A stretch of DNA of 11,780 nt from JBBRLA01 sp038231615 (GCA_038231615.1 JBBRLA010000224.1:1-11780); one strand, 5' to 3'; positions 1 through 6,891 are shown, counted from the first letter of the stretch. Notes: a model not told the origin generated them from the sequence alone. Program-made: numbers and translations.

Positions 1-368
1 AAGAAAAGGCAGGTCTCCGACAGCACGCACTGCGCCAGGGACACCCCGGCCAGGGCCAGGCCGACGGTGATCGGTGGGTGGGCATGGACCACCGCGCCCA
101 CGTCGGCGCGCTCCACGTAGCACAGCTCGTGCATCAGGAACTCCGACGAAGGCTTGTGCCGGCCCTTGAGCCGCTTGCCGTGGATGTCGGTAACAATCAG
201 GTCCTCGGCCTTGATCTGCCCCTTGTTGAAGCCCGTCGGGGTAACCAGCACCCGCTCCTCGTCAAGCTTGGCCGAAACATTGCCGTCCCCGGCGGCGATC
301 AGGCCCTTGTCATACATGCGGTGGCAGATCGCCACCATGTGGTCTCGAAGTTCGTGTTCGCGCATCAT
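1..368 (-). CDS. Class II aldolase/adducin-family protein (FucA/AraD-like), 5' part, runs off left edge
   Basis: The reverse strand reads 121-122 residues from an ATG-ATG pair at 363-368 to the window edge, where the gene continues. Visible motifs are those of the class II aldolase/adducin fold: GDGNVSAKL (about residues 26-34), VTPTGFNKGQ (41-50), SSEFLMH with the likely catalytic Glu75, and VVHAHPP with the metal-binding pair His94/His96. In the family these residues bind a divalent metal and cleave or epimerise phosphorylated sugars such as L-fuculose-1-phosphate or L-ribulose-5-phosphate; the substrate cannot be told from this half. The third metal histidine would lie beyond the edge. The N-terminus MREHELR resembles the usual family start. 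No good ribosome binding site is seen just upstream. An in-frame TAA at 414-416 limits the start. It points away from all other genes here and may be chromosomal backbone. Confidence 0.88.
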   Translation of the reverse strand, partial: MMREHELRDHMVAICHRMYDKGLIAAGDGNVSAKLDEERVLVTPTGFNKGQIKAEDLIVTDIHGKRLKGRHKPSSEFLMHELCYVERADVGAVVHAHPPITVGLALAGVSLAQCVLSETCLF

Positions 369-632
369 GGAACGGGCGCAACGTACTCCGTTCCCGCGGG
401 TTTGGAGGAAGGTTTAGATCAAACCGCGCGATTGGTTAGGTTTCCAGCCAGCGCCCGCGGCGATGTCTGGTGTCAGAGAAATGATCGTTGGATAGCCATT
501 ATTTGAATTGGCCATCCATTGATAGGTTGCTAAATTAATGAGACGAAAAACATACCGTGATCGCAATTTGCCCACGTGTGCTATTTCTTCACAGTGGTGT
601 TCCGATGTGAATAATCCATGACGGTGAACAGA

Positions 633-659
633 ATTCCCAGGTCTGGCTAGACCGGGAAT
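633..659. terminator. Imperfect hairpin, possible terminator or regulatory stem
   Basis: ATTCCC-A-GGTCT, loop GGCT, AGACC-GGGAAT form an 11-bp stem with one bulged A. On the + strand it is followed by CCGTCAATTTTCC, a weak T tract, so termination is possible but not clear. It sits between two genes that point away from each other, so it does not end either of them; it may instead belong to a lost gene or act as a regulatory site. Confidence 0.3.
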
Positions 660-789
660 CCGTCAATTTTCCTGTTGAATTTTAGAAACTCGCTTAGTAA
701 TGTACGTGTACAGTCATAGATATATATACCGAAGGCCCCACCCCCTGCACGATTCCTCTATTAGAAGCGAACCGGCTTCGCACGCCTGC

Positions 790-903
790 CTTTTGGACCT
801 GGATTCGGACGCCACCCTGAACCAGGAGCAGAAGCTCGATCAGGTCGAGGAGCGCCTGCTGACGCTGATCGAGGAGCGCGAGGGCCTGAGGACACAGAAG
901 ACG
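790..903 (+). pseudogene. Possible coding remnant (charged, coiled-coil-like peptide)
   Basis: In one forward frame this stretch encodes a highly charged heptad-like peptide, including LNQEQKLDQVEERLLTLIEE. It looks like a piece of a coiled-coil segment of a larger protein. There is no usable start codon with a ribosome binding site, and the frame dissolves into unrelated sequence before 981. It directly abuts the AlbA_2 gene. I do not recognise the parent family, and it could be a chance open stretch in GC-rich DNA. Confidence 0.25.
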
Positions 904-943
904 GCATTCTCGACCAAAACAGGCTCCATGCTATCTTGCAGAA

Positions 944-2149
944 ATGCGCTATTCCGACTCCGAACTCTTGCACATGCTTGATCACATCGAGTCCGATTGT
1001 GCCGAACGCAAGGAGAGTTGGGGCGGCGACGCGCCCGAGAAGGGACGCGAGGCGGTCTGCGCTTTCGCCAATGATCTGCCCGGCCACCAGGCCGCCGGCG
1101 TGCTCTTCGTCGGGGCGAAGGATGACGGCACACCCAGCCACTTGCCGATCACGGACCAGCTTCTATTGACTCTGGCCGACATCAAGACCGACGGGCGCAT
1201 CCTGCCGCCGCCGACGTTGCTGCTGGAAAAGCGCCACCTGAAGGGCGCGGACATGGCCGTCGTGACCGTTCAGCCGGCCGACGCTCCGCCGGTCCGGTAC
1301 AAGGGGCGCGTGTGGATCCGCATCGGGCCGCGTCGCGGTATCGCCTCGGCACAGGACGAGCGCATCCTGAACGAGAAGCGGCGCTTCCGCGATCTGCCTT
1401 TCGATCTCCAGCTCATGCCGTCGACGTCGCTGGATTCACTGAGCCGCCTGCTCTTCGAGGAGGAGTATCTGCCGAACGCAGTGGCCCCGGACATTCTGGC
1501 GGCCAATGAACGCACCTATGAACAGCGGCTCCTGGCCTGCCGCATGATCGGCGTGGCGGAGCCCGCTGTACCAACCGTGCTCGGCCTTTTGGTCCTGGGA
1601 AAGGCGCCACGGGACTGGCTGCCTGGGGCTTATATCCAGTTCCTGCGGATCCAGGGCAAAGATTTCTCGGATCCGATCAGCGACGAAGCCCTGGTAGACG
1701 GCTCCCTTTTGCAGATAATCCGCCGGATCGACGAAAAGCTGGATGCCCACTTGAACGTGGCCGTGGATCTGACCTCGGAGAACACCGAGAAGCGCACCGC
1801 CACCTATCCCAAGGCAGCGCTCCAGCAGCTTGTCCGCAATGCGGTCATCCATCGCACGTATGAGAACACCCATGCCCCTGTGCGGATCTACTGGTTTGAA
1901 GACCGCATCGAGATCCACAGCCCCGGAGGGCCTTTCGGTCTGGTCAACGCCGGCAACTTCGGTCAACCGGGCGTCACGGACTATCGCAACCCACACATCG
2001 CCGAGGCGATGAAGGTGCTCGGGTTCGTGCAGCGCTTCGGAATGGGTATCGCGATCGCCCGCGACCATCTGCGCAAAAATGGCAACCCGCCCCCGGAGTT
2101 CCAGGTCGGGCCGGGCAGCGTCGTGGCCGTGATACGAAGACGTCCATGA
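944..2149 (+). CDS. AlbA_2 (Schlafen-type) DNA-binding protein with C-terminal GHKL-type ATP-binding domain
   Basis: A 401-residue protein, complete for its family (COG2865-like). Residues about 10-140 form an AlbA_2/Schlafen-AlbA domain, with ESDCAERKESW near the front and a basic RIGPRRG segment at 127-133. Residues about 285-380 carry a GHKL/HATPase_c_4-type domain: an N-box-like NAVIHRTY (299-306), a G1-like DRIEIHSPGG (320-329) and a G2-like QRFGMGI (363-369). Family members are annotated as predicted transcriptional regulators or RecG-like ATP-binding proteins; the biochemical role is poorly defined. The start at 944 gives the usual family N-terminus but has no clear Shine-Dalgarno sequence. 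The next gene on the same strand begins 67 bases after its stop and is broken. No lesion is visible in this one. Some AlbA_2 proteins lie in phage-defence islands, so a defence role is possible but only an inference. Confidence 0.88.
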   Translation: MRYSDSELLHMLDHIESDCAERKESWGGDAPEKGREAVCAFANDLPGHQAAGVLFVGAKDDGTPSHLPITDQLLLTLADIKTDGRILPPPTLLLEKRHLKGADMAVVTVQPADAPPVRYKGRVWIRIGPRRGIASAQDERILNEKRRFRDLPFDLQLMPSTSLDSLSRLLFEEEYLPNAVAPDILAANERTYEQRLLACRMIGVAEPAVPTVLGLLVLGKAPRDWLPGAYIQFLRIQGKDFSDPISDEALVDGSLLQIIRRIDEKLDAHLNVAVDLTSENTEKRTATYPKAALQQLVRNAVIHRTYENTHAPVRIYWFEDRIEIHSPGGPFGLVNAGNFGQPGVTDYRNPHIAEAMKVLGFVQRFGMGIAIARDHLRKNGNPPPEFQVGPGSVVAVIRRRP

Positions 2150-2216
2150 TCGTCCCTGGTCCTGCCCCACAACTGAGACGTTGTACTCGCCTTCAGGGCG
2201 GGTTAGGGTCCTTCTG

Positions 2217-2577
2217 ATGGAGCCCTCCTTCAACATCAGCGGCCCCTGCGTTCCGGGCGAACACTACATGCTTTCGCCCGCTGCTCGTCTGACGCAGGTC
2301 ATGCACCTCATCGACGAACGCAAGCTCTTCACCCTGCACGCCGGCCACCAGACCGGCAAGATGACCTGCGCTCGCTGGCTGGTCAAGCACTACAACCAGG
2401 GCGACCGCTATTTTTGCACCTGGGTGGACATCCAGGCAGCCCGAGAGAACCCGGCCTGGGACGCAAGGCGCTCGATCTGCTGATCAGCTGGCCGCTGCCT
2501 GGCGCTCCCATGGAACGGTACGTCATCGAGGTCAAGCTGCGCCGGAACACCGAGACGCTGACGCGGGCCCTGGACAG
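2217..2577 (+). pseudogene. AAA-like ATPase / PD-(D/E)XK-type protein, internally deleted and frameshifted
   Basis: From ATG 2217 the frame reads an AAA-like ATPase start: FNISGPCVPGEHYML, then LFTLHAGHQTGKMT, the Walker A loop (usual form in this family close to APRQTGKTT). The residue after the Walker Lys is Met where Thr or Ser is expected. The frame ends at a stop at 2481-2483. From about 2457 homology continues in another frame with GRKALDLLISWPLPGAPMER and YVIEVKLRR, which resembles the C-terminal nuclease-like segment of the same family (IEVK as the D/E-x-K half of the motif). Well over 200 residues of the middle appear to be missing. After about 2577 the sequence becomes antitoxin DNA on the other strand. 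A related fragment of the same family lies at 7475-7630. Non-functional. Confidence 0.75.
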
Positions 2578-2734
2578 AGCAAGCCGACTTACGCGGCCTT
2601 CTTCAGATGCAGCTTGGCCCGATAGCCGGTTGCCGCAAGAATACGGATGAGGACATCAGTAGATACACCCTGAGTGTTCGCGTTGGCGATCGCGGTGACA
2701 CGCGTGCGTGAAGTGCCGGCACGCCGGGCGATCT
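2575..2734 (+). repeat. 160-bp duplication, copy 1 (antitoxin 3' end)
   Basis: This stretch matches 8785-8944 base for base at an offset of 6210, with one difference (A2673 versus G8883). Both edges are sharp: the flanks diverge immediately on each side. It carries the last 47 or so codons, the stop and 14 bases downstream of the higA-like gene. The one difference is silent in the antitoxin frame (ACT versus ACC, Thr). Confidence 0.97.
2589..2734 (-). pseudogene. HigA-like XRE antitoxin, 3' fragment (duplicate of 8799-8944)
   Basis: On the reverse strand the frame encodes IARRAGTSRTRVTAIANANT and the rest of the antitoxin through YRAKLHLKKAA and its stop. That is the recognition part of the helix-turn-helix and the C-terminus. 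The frame stays open upstream to a TAA at 2817-2819 but offers no ATG, GTG or TTG start and no homology beyond 2734. It lacks the first 54 residues and the toxin gene. It is a fragment from a second HigBA-type locus or a copy of the one at right. Confidence 0.85.
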
Positions 2735-2891
2735 GGAGAAGCGGGATACGTGTGACAATCCAGCTGCGACGAAGTGCAAAGGGCGTGTGTCCGTGTGGGG
2801 AAATGTCGCCGATAACTTACAATATAACTGGAAATTGGCCGGACCTGTGTGGCCCGTTCGTGGCCGAGGGTCGAGAGGTGGGTTATTCGTC

Positions 2892-3191
2892 CTAACCTCT
2901 CGGGATCGCCGTGATCGACCGCAAAAAAGAGGCGGAAGCCCGCCCCACGAACACGGGCCCGGTCGAAGGATGAAAGAGCGCGTGCATCGACCCCGGCGCG
3001 ATGGCGCCAAACAGACTCGGTCCCAGGAGCAGCCCCGCGAGGATCTCGCCAGAGACATCCGTCTGCCCGATCTTGCGCGTAAGCCACACCACGGCGCGCG
3101 AGACGACGAGGATGGCGATCACCTGATAGACCAGGTGGAGGACCAGTTCCTCGGCGCTCGAACCCACTGCGCTCTGCGGCGGCGCCGTCAT
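2892..3191 (-). pseudogene. CPA2-family cation/proton antiporter, truncated after about 82 residues
   Basis: The reverse strand from ATG 3191 gives 99 residues. The first 82 or so match the start of a monovalent cation:proton antiporter of the CPA2 (KefB/GerN-type) family: a first membrane helix around residues 16-36 (VYQVIAILVVSRAVVWL), TRKIGQTDVSGEILAGLLLG with the conserved GEILAG-LLGPSL signature, and a second hydrophobic segment to about residue 66. After VFVG the frame runs into unrelated sequence (RASASFL onward) and stops at 2892. Full-length members have about 400 residues or more and roughly 12 helices, so over 75 percent is missing. Its start overlaps the stop of the upstream gene as ATGA, so it was translationally coupled and once the third gene of this operon. 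The 157 bases between it and 2734 hold no recognised gene. Confidence 0.85.
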
Positions 3192-4012
3192 GTCGGTTTC
3201 AGCAGCCGCTGAGGCCGCGCGAGCCCCTCGCAAAAAAGCCGCCACTCGTCCCCCCCGATCAAAAGACCGCCCAGCGCGCGCAGGCGGATGCCGAGACCCT
3301 CCCTTCCCTGGAGCGCGGCAAAGACCGCGGCGTTGAGCCCGTCCAGCACATAGATGCACTGCGCCCACAGATCCCGCGTCACCCGGGGCGACCAGTGGGC
3401 AAGGTAATTGAGCGCCAGCTCCCGCTCCCGCAGCGCATGCCGTGACAGCTCCGGCAGCCGAAACAGCACCGCCAGATGCTGCGAGCAATGGGCCTGCTGC
3501 ACCTCGTTGAGCGCCGCCGCCAACTGCCACCGCGCGCGACTATCATCGAGCGTACCCCCTTGCAAGAACTCACCGAACTCGCCCGCGAAGTCAATCCTGG
3601 GCACCGCCCCCGGCGGTACGTGCTCGTGCCGGCTCTCCAGCCAAGGAAACTCACCCTCGATCACGGCCGCGACCTCCGGCAAGAGCCCCGAGCGCAACCG
3701 GCGCCCTGCCTCCAGCACTCCCCGCATCGTTGACAAGAAGGCGAGCCCGAGCAAGCGCCGCGGCAGCAGCCCCGAGCGCCGATATATCATCCCGCTCAGC
3801 CCCCCGAGGGTGGCCCGCACCGGGCTCGCCACCGCGGCCCAGGTGGTCAGGAGCCGCTCGATATCCCCGCTCCGATAGGCAGAAAGGGATCCTTCGATCT
3901 CTTCGTCCGTCGCCAGCCGGAAAAAGGGACGAGCCCGCAGCCGGGGCAGCATCACCTCCGCGAAGTCCGGCTGCCCCTCATAGATCCGGTCACGATCCAG
4001 ACGATTTGACAC
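3188..4012 (-). CDS. Unrecognised 274-residue protein, second gene of halogenase-like operon
   Basis: Complete frame starting at GTG 4012, 274 residues. I do not recognise the family. It has no signal peptide and no clear membrane helix; it is rich in Arg, Leu and Ala and looks mostly helical, with a long amphipathic stretch around WQLAAALNEVQQAHCSQHLA and a C-terminal part containing WAQCIYVLDGLNAAVFAALQ. No obvious catalytic motif is visible. Its start lies inside the upstream halogenase-like gene (23-bp overlap) and its stop overlaps the antiporter start as ATGA, so the three were surely cotranscribed and coupled. A helper or partner role with the oxidoreductase is a reasonable guess. Codon use fits its neighbours and no lesion is seen. 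The GTG start has only a weak upstream GGA. Confidence 0.8.
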   Translation of the reverse strand: MSNRLDRDRIYEGQPDFAEVMLPRLRARPFFRLATDEEIEGSLSAYRSGDIERLLTTWAAVASPVRATLGGLSGMIYRRSGLLPRRLLGLAFLSTMRGVLEAGRRLRSGLLPEVAAVIEGEFPWLESRHEHVPPGAVPRIDFAGEFGEFLQGGTLDDSRARWQLAAALNEVQQAHCSQHLAVLFRLPELSRHALRERELALNYLAHWSPRVTRDLWAQCIYVLDGLNAAVFAALQGREGLGIRLRALGGLLIGGDEWRLFCEGLARPQRLLKPT

Positions 4013-5648
4013 GGGCAGGTTCCGGGAGGGCGTTCTGTTTTGCCTTGGTGCCTGCTGTCAGCATCGGGCGCTTGCGCAACCGCGCCATCCAGCCGAGCCC
4101 ATCGGGCCACAGCCGGTGCCGCTGCGTCAGCCGCTCCGAGAACGACCACAGGCGGATGATCTTGAAGAAGAGCGCCGGCCCCCGGCGGAGCCGCCACAGC
4201 GGCCAGGTCGCCAGGTACACCTCAGGCCCCGGCAGCAGCGCCTTTTTGAGCAGCGGCGCGCCGGGAATCAGGTCGCGCTCACCATCCAAAAGGCTGTTGT
4301 CGAGGAAGCCGCTAAGACGCTGGTAGCGATCTTGATTATACCAGGGCAGGTGGTAGTGGCGGTCGCGCCCCTCCCGCGTCCACTGGGAACGATCCTGCAG
4401 ATTATAGAGTTCCTGGATGTCGCCGAGTTCGTAGACCGCGGTCTGCGCCACCACATGCGGGCGTGCCCAGCCGTGCTTGTACTTGAACTCGTTCATTTTC
4501 TGCACACTCTTGCGGGTATAGATGAACTCCTCGTTGAGCCGCTCGTAGGTCGACCGGTCGATGGCCGCCCCGCGACAACAGTCGATCACAAGGGGCGTGA
4601 GGTTGGCGAGCTGGCGGCACGCGGTCTCGATGCCGACGGAGTAGAGCGCATCGGTGAACCAGCCCGCGTCGCCGATCAGGGCGTAGCCGCGAGGATTTAC
4701 CCAATGATCGCTCTCGTAGGCCAGGTGCGCGTAATGCTGGTAGGGCTCCAGCGCCTGCGCCGTCTTGAGCTGCTCCGCCACCGGCGGAAATTTTTCGATC
4801 ATCTCGGCAAAGCCGCGGTCCTCGGCCTTGACGTCGGGCCAATGCTGATCCCGATCATAGGACACACCGACAGAAGTCATCTCATCAGACTGGTGGATCC
4901 ACCAGATCCAGAACCCCGGACCGCAGCAATGGATGGTATGCCGGCGACGGTCGACTCCGCCAAAGCTGCTCCACACGGCAGGATCGGCGCCCACGTTGCG
5001 AAAGCGGTTCCAGGTGGCGGCGGTGTTGAGACCGGCGACGGGCCGGGTGATTCCGAGCTGGCGGCCGAGCAGGGTGCGGCGGCCGCTACAATCGAGGACA
5101 AAGCGACAGCGCAGCTGCTCTGGCTCGCCCCCTTTCTCGCGGAAATGCACCGTGATCGCCCCCCCTGGGGCTCCCTCGGACAGGTCGACGTGTTCGACGC
5201 TCGCCCCGTAGCGCCACCCGGCGCCGGTGGCCCGTGCCCGCTCTGCCAGGTGGCGGTTGAGCGGCGGACGATCCACGTGATACGTGGGGATAAGCCGCCG
5301 CAGCGCTGCCGGTGTGCTCTCCAGCGGCTTGAGCGAGAGCAGGAGTTCGTGACAGTCCTCAAAGCGGCGCGGCGCCGGCCCCTGCCGGGGCAGCGTCAAG
5401 AAATCGAACCCGAATTTGCGGAACGCATGCGCCTTGAGCCAGTCCGTGAGCCCCAGCTCATGGCGGAGAAAGACGCTCGTGCCCTCGGTGAGTGCCTCGC
5501 CGACCACGATCTTGTCCGGCCGGTCCTGGGGGCGGGCCTCCAGCACGAGGGTGCGCAGTCCCTCTTTCTGGAGCAGCGTGCTGGCCATTCCGCCGACGAG
5601 CCCTCCGCCGATGATGACCACGTCGCAAGCAAGCTCTCCGTCAGACAA
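3990..5648 (-). CDS. FAD-dependent oxidoreductase of the tryptophan-halogenase superfamily
   Basis: With a TTG start at 5648 the product has 552 residues. The N-terminus carries the FAD dinucleotide-binding loop VVIIGGGLVGG (10-20) and a strand-end acid LEAR (36-39). VVGEALTEGTS (48-58) fits the GExT region, and Lys78 in FRKFGFDF lies where halogenases place the hypohalite-carrying Lys. WIWWIH (247-252) matches the halogenase WxWxIP box except for His in place of Pro. GDAGWFTDALYSVG (326-339) is the second FAD-contact motif. The family oxidises or halogenates aromatic or polyketide substrates with FADH2 supplied by a separate reductase; none is seen here. The changed box leaves open whether it halogenates or hydroxylates. 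The TTG start is preferred over in-frame ATG codons upstream because a strong AAAGGAG and a promoter lie just before it, with the promoter inside the longer frame. Confidence 0.87.
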   Translation of the reverse strand: MSDGELACDVVIIGGGLVGGMASTLLQKEGLRTLVLEARPQDRPDKIVVGEALTEGTSVFLRHELGLTDWLKAHAFRKFGFDFLTLPRQGPAPRRFEDCHELLLSLKPLESTPAALRRLIPTYHVDRPPLNRHLAERARATGAGWRYGASVEHVDLSEGAPGGAITVHFREKGGEPEQLRCRFVLDCSGRRTLLGRQLGITRPVAGLNTAATWNRFRNVGADPAVWSSFGGVDRRRHTIHCCGPGFWIWWIHQSDEMTSVGVSYDRDQHWPDVKAEDRGFAEMIEKFPPVAEQLKTAQALEPYQHYAHLAYESDHWVNPRGYALIGDAGWFTDALYSVGIETACRQLANLTPLVIDCCRGAAIDRSTYERLNEEFIYTRKSVQKMNEFKYKHGWARPHVVAQTAVYELGDIQELYNLQDRSQWTREGRDRHYHLPWYNQDRYQRLSGFLDNSLLDGERDLIPGAPLLKKALLPGPEVYLATWPLWRLRRGPALFFKIIRLWSFSERLTQRHRLWPDGLGWMARLRKRPMLTAGTKAKQNALPEPARVKSSGS

Positions 5649-5657
5649 CGCGCGAAT

Positions 5658-5664
5658 CTCCTTT
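5658..5664 (-). promoter_or_regulatory. Ribosome binding site deciding the TTG start of the halogenase-like gene
   Basis: The reverse strand reads AAAGGAG, followed by nine bases and then TTG. This is the best Shine-Dalgarno match near the gene. It favours TTG 5648 over the in-frame ATG at about 5729, which would add a Gly/Arg-rich tail not expected in the family. Confidence 0.75.
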
Positions 5665-5671
5665 GGCGCGA

Positions 5672-5701
5672 AGTGTAGCCCTGCTCTCTTGTACCGGTCA
5701 A
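5672..5701 (-). promoter_or_regulatory. Sigma-70-type promoter of the halogenase-like operon
   Basis: On the reverse strand TTGACC (5696-5701) and TACACT (5672-5677) are separated by 18 bases. Transcription would start about 8 bases before the AAAGGAG site. A perfect short palindrome, CGGCGGC-A-GCCGCCG (5704-5718), lies just upstream of the -35 box and could be an operator or simply GC-rich chance. Confidence 0.5.
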
Positions 5702-5703
5702 TA

Positions 5704-5718
5704 CGGCGGCAGCCGCCG
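5704..5718. promoter_or_regulatory. Short perfect palindrome upstream of the operon promoter
   Basis: CGGCGGC and GCCGCCG flank a central A at 5711. It ends three bases upstream of the proposed -35 box (toward higher coordinates), a place where activators often bind. In GC-rich DNA a 15-base palindrome of this composition can occur by chance. The rest of 5719-5936 shows no gene that I can support. Confidence 0.3.
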
Positions 5719-5936
5719 CCGGAAGCCATGACCGAGCACAATGTTGAGGGCTTCACAGGCCGGACCGGGATAGCTGAAGTCGGGGCCGGGGTCAATGAGG
5801 TCGCGGCGGCTTCGATGCGATCGGCGTGGTTTGAGGTGGGGTCAACGACATCTGGGCCGTGGGCGATGGGATCTACCACTACCACCATTGAGAAACGCGG
5901 ACGGCTGCGACAGGTCGCGGGACTCGATCCATCGCG

Positions 5937-6101
5937 TCATCGCCCTGGGCCCGCGAAAGCCCTCTCAAACTGAGCCGTCGTCTCCTTTTCCCTCTGAAGA
6001 CGAATGTACATGAGGATGGCCTAGCGGAGAATGGCGGGATCAAAGGAAATCTGGACGGGCTTTTTGTGGTCCTTGCGAGGTTTCTTTGGCGCTGTCGCTA
6101 C
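5937..6101 (-). pseudogene. Ribbon-helix-helix antitoxin-like remnant, interrupted
   Basis: The reverse strand reads RKDHKKPVQISFDPAILR, a basic lead followed by the beta-strand pattern of a CopG/RHH repressor, then a TAG stop (6021-6023). It continues in the same frame with AILMYIRLQREKETTAQFER, which resembles the second helix and charged tail of the same kind of antitoxin, to a TGA at 5937-5939. The helix and turn normally between the two (about 15-20 residues around an RSA-type segment) are missing, so an in-frame deletion that created or accompanied the stop is more likely than a single nonsense change. No start codon with a ribosome binding site and no partner toxin were found. Small size makes the family call tentative. 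Confidence 0.45.
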
Positions 6102-6214
6102 GAGCCGAGCCGAAGCGTCTCCCTTCCTGGACCTGGGTCCTCGGGGTGGACTCGTTCGAGGATGGTGACTGCTGCCGCTCAAGGAAGTCGTAAGCAACAC
6201 GAGCCCCGGTGCGG

Positions 6215-6613
6215 TTACGGAAAGACTCCTGCCACAATCAGCAACCGCCGGAGTTCGACCGCTTCTGGCCGGTTCGACATAAGGACGTGCAGGGTGACTC
6301 GCCCAATCGGCGTCAACCCGGCCAGTGCCGGGCCTTCCCAGCGAAAGTGATCCGTCCAACTGTCTTTGCGGGGATGATAGAGTCGGACTACTTCGCTCGT
6401 TTGGTGATCGAGCCCGGCGATGTTCGGCCCCTTGTAGCTGTTACAGGGGAAGCAGGCCAGCGCGAGATTATCCGTCACCGTTTCTCCGCCATGCTTGATC
6501 GAGACGACATGGTCGATCTGGAACGGCATCGGGTCGAAATCCTGAGGGAGATGGCAATACTCACAGGCAGCATGGGCGCGGGCCCACACCTGCTCGACCA
6601 GGGCCTTCTTCAT
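6215..6613 (-). CDS. HNH endonuclease
   Basis: A complete 132-residue HNH nuclease. It shows the zinc pairs Cys17/Cys20 (CEYC) and Cys54/Cys57 (CFPC), the catalytic DH pair at 34-35 (QIDHVV), Asn49 in DNLALA, and Asn58 with Lys61. The tail with YHPRKDSWTDHFRW and GLTPIGRVTLHVL is typical of a widespread small HNH subfamily in accessory DNA. All metal-site residues are present, so it should be active. Its ATG overlaps the stop of the upstream gene as ATGA, so the two are coupled. The role of the subfamily is not established; restriction, toxin-like or homing functions are all possible. Confidence 0.92.
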   Translation of the reverse strand: MKKALVEQVWARAHAACEYCHLPQDFDPMPFQIDHVVSIKHGGETVTDNLALACFPCNSYKGPNIAGLDHQTSEVVRLYHPRKDSWTDHFRWEGPALAGLTPIGRVTLHVLMSNRPEAVELRRLLIVAGVFP

Positions 6614-6891
6614 GAGGAGAGTTTCTTCAACGCGATGCGAGCCCTGGCCTTCATCTGGGCCAGCAGGTAGCCGATCTGACGGTACGACTCCAGATCCTCG
6701 CCCTCTTTTGAAGAGAGGCTGCCCTCGCGCGCCTTCGCGGCCAGTTCGTTCATCCGGTCCAGGTCCCGCTGGTCAAACTCCAGGGTGAGGACGTAGCGAG
6801 CCTCCTCGGGGCCCAGTTCCCTGTGCTCCGGCTGAAGGATTCGCGCCAGGATGGCCATTTCACTGCTCTGATCAGCGGTCTGTAAGGACAT
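6610..6891 (-). CDS. Small conserved protein coupled to HNH endonuclease
   Basis: 93 residues from ATG 6891, which is preceded by GGAG with a 6-base spacer. The sequence is acidic and helical: about residues 10-40 contain MAILARILQPEHRELGPEEA, followed by RYVLTLEFDQRDLDRMNELA, and the end has LAQMKARARIALKKL. Similar small proteins often precede this HNH type in accessory regions, as far as I recall. It may be an inhibitor, partner or antitoxin for the nuclease; this is inference from the fixed order and the ATGA overlap. It has no recognised catalytic or DNA-binding motif. Longer upstream starts are unlikely given the good ribosome binding site. Confidence 0.8.
   Translation of the reverse strand: MSLQTADQSSEMAILARILQPEHRELGPEEARYVLTLEFDQRDLDRMNELAAKAREGSLSSKEGEDLESYRQIGYLLAQMKARARIALKKLSS

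Larger units (their letters stand above)
369..943. other. 575-base intergenic gap, partly AT-rich
   Basis: This gap separates the divergent aldolase and AlbA_2 genes. The stretch from about 480 to 760 is clearly richer in A and T than the rest of the window and has no convincing coding frame. It holds a hairpin (633-659) and a small palindrome, TGTACGTGTACA (701-712). From about 790 to 903 the composition returns to high GC and a short open stretch looks like a coding remnant (listed separately). Promoters for both flanking genes should lie here, but I could not pick one with confidence. Confidence 0.6.

Noticed and set aside
701..712. Palindrome TGTACGTGTACA as an operator
   Set aside because: Short, distant from any clear promoter, and easily explained by chance in AT-richer DNA.
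1436..2236. 266-codon reverse frame opposite the AlbA_2 gene
   Set aside because: The + strand protein matches a known family along its whole length; the reverse frame shows no motif.
4116..5678. Long open frame of 520 codons on the + strand opposite the halogenase-like gene
   Set aside because: It is the antisense of a gene with clear FAD motifs, a promoter and a ribosome binding site; its translation shows no recognisable domain and is rich in the Arg, Pro and Ala expected of a GC-rich shadow frame.
5649..5888. N-terminal extension of the halogenase-like protein to 632 residues
   Set aside because: The extension is low-complexity and does not look like the family, and it contains the proposed promoter and AAAGGAG site for the TTG start.
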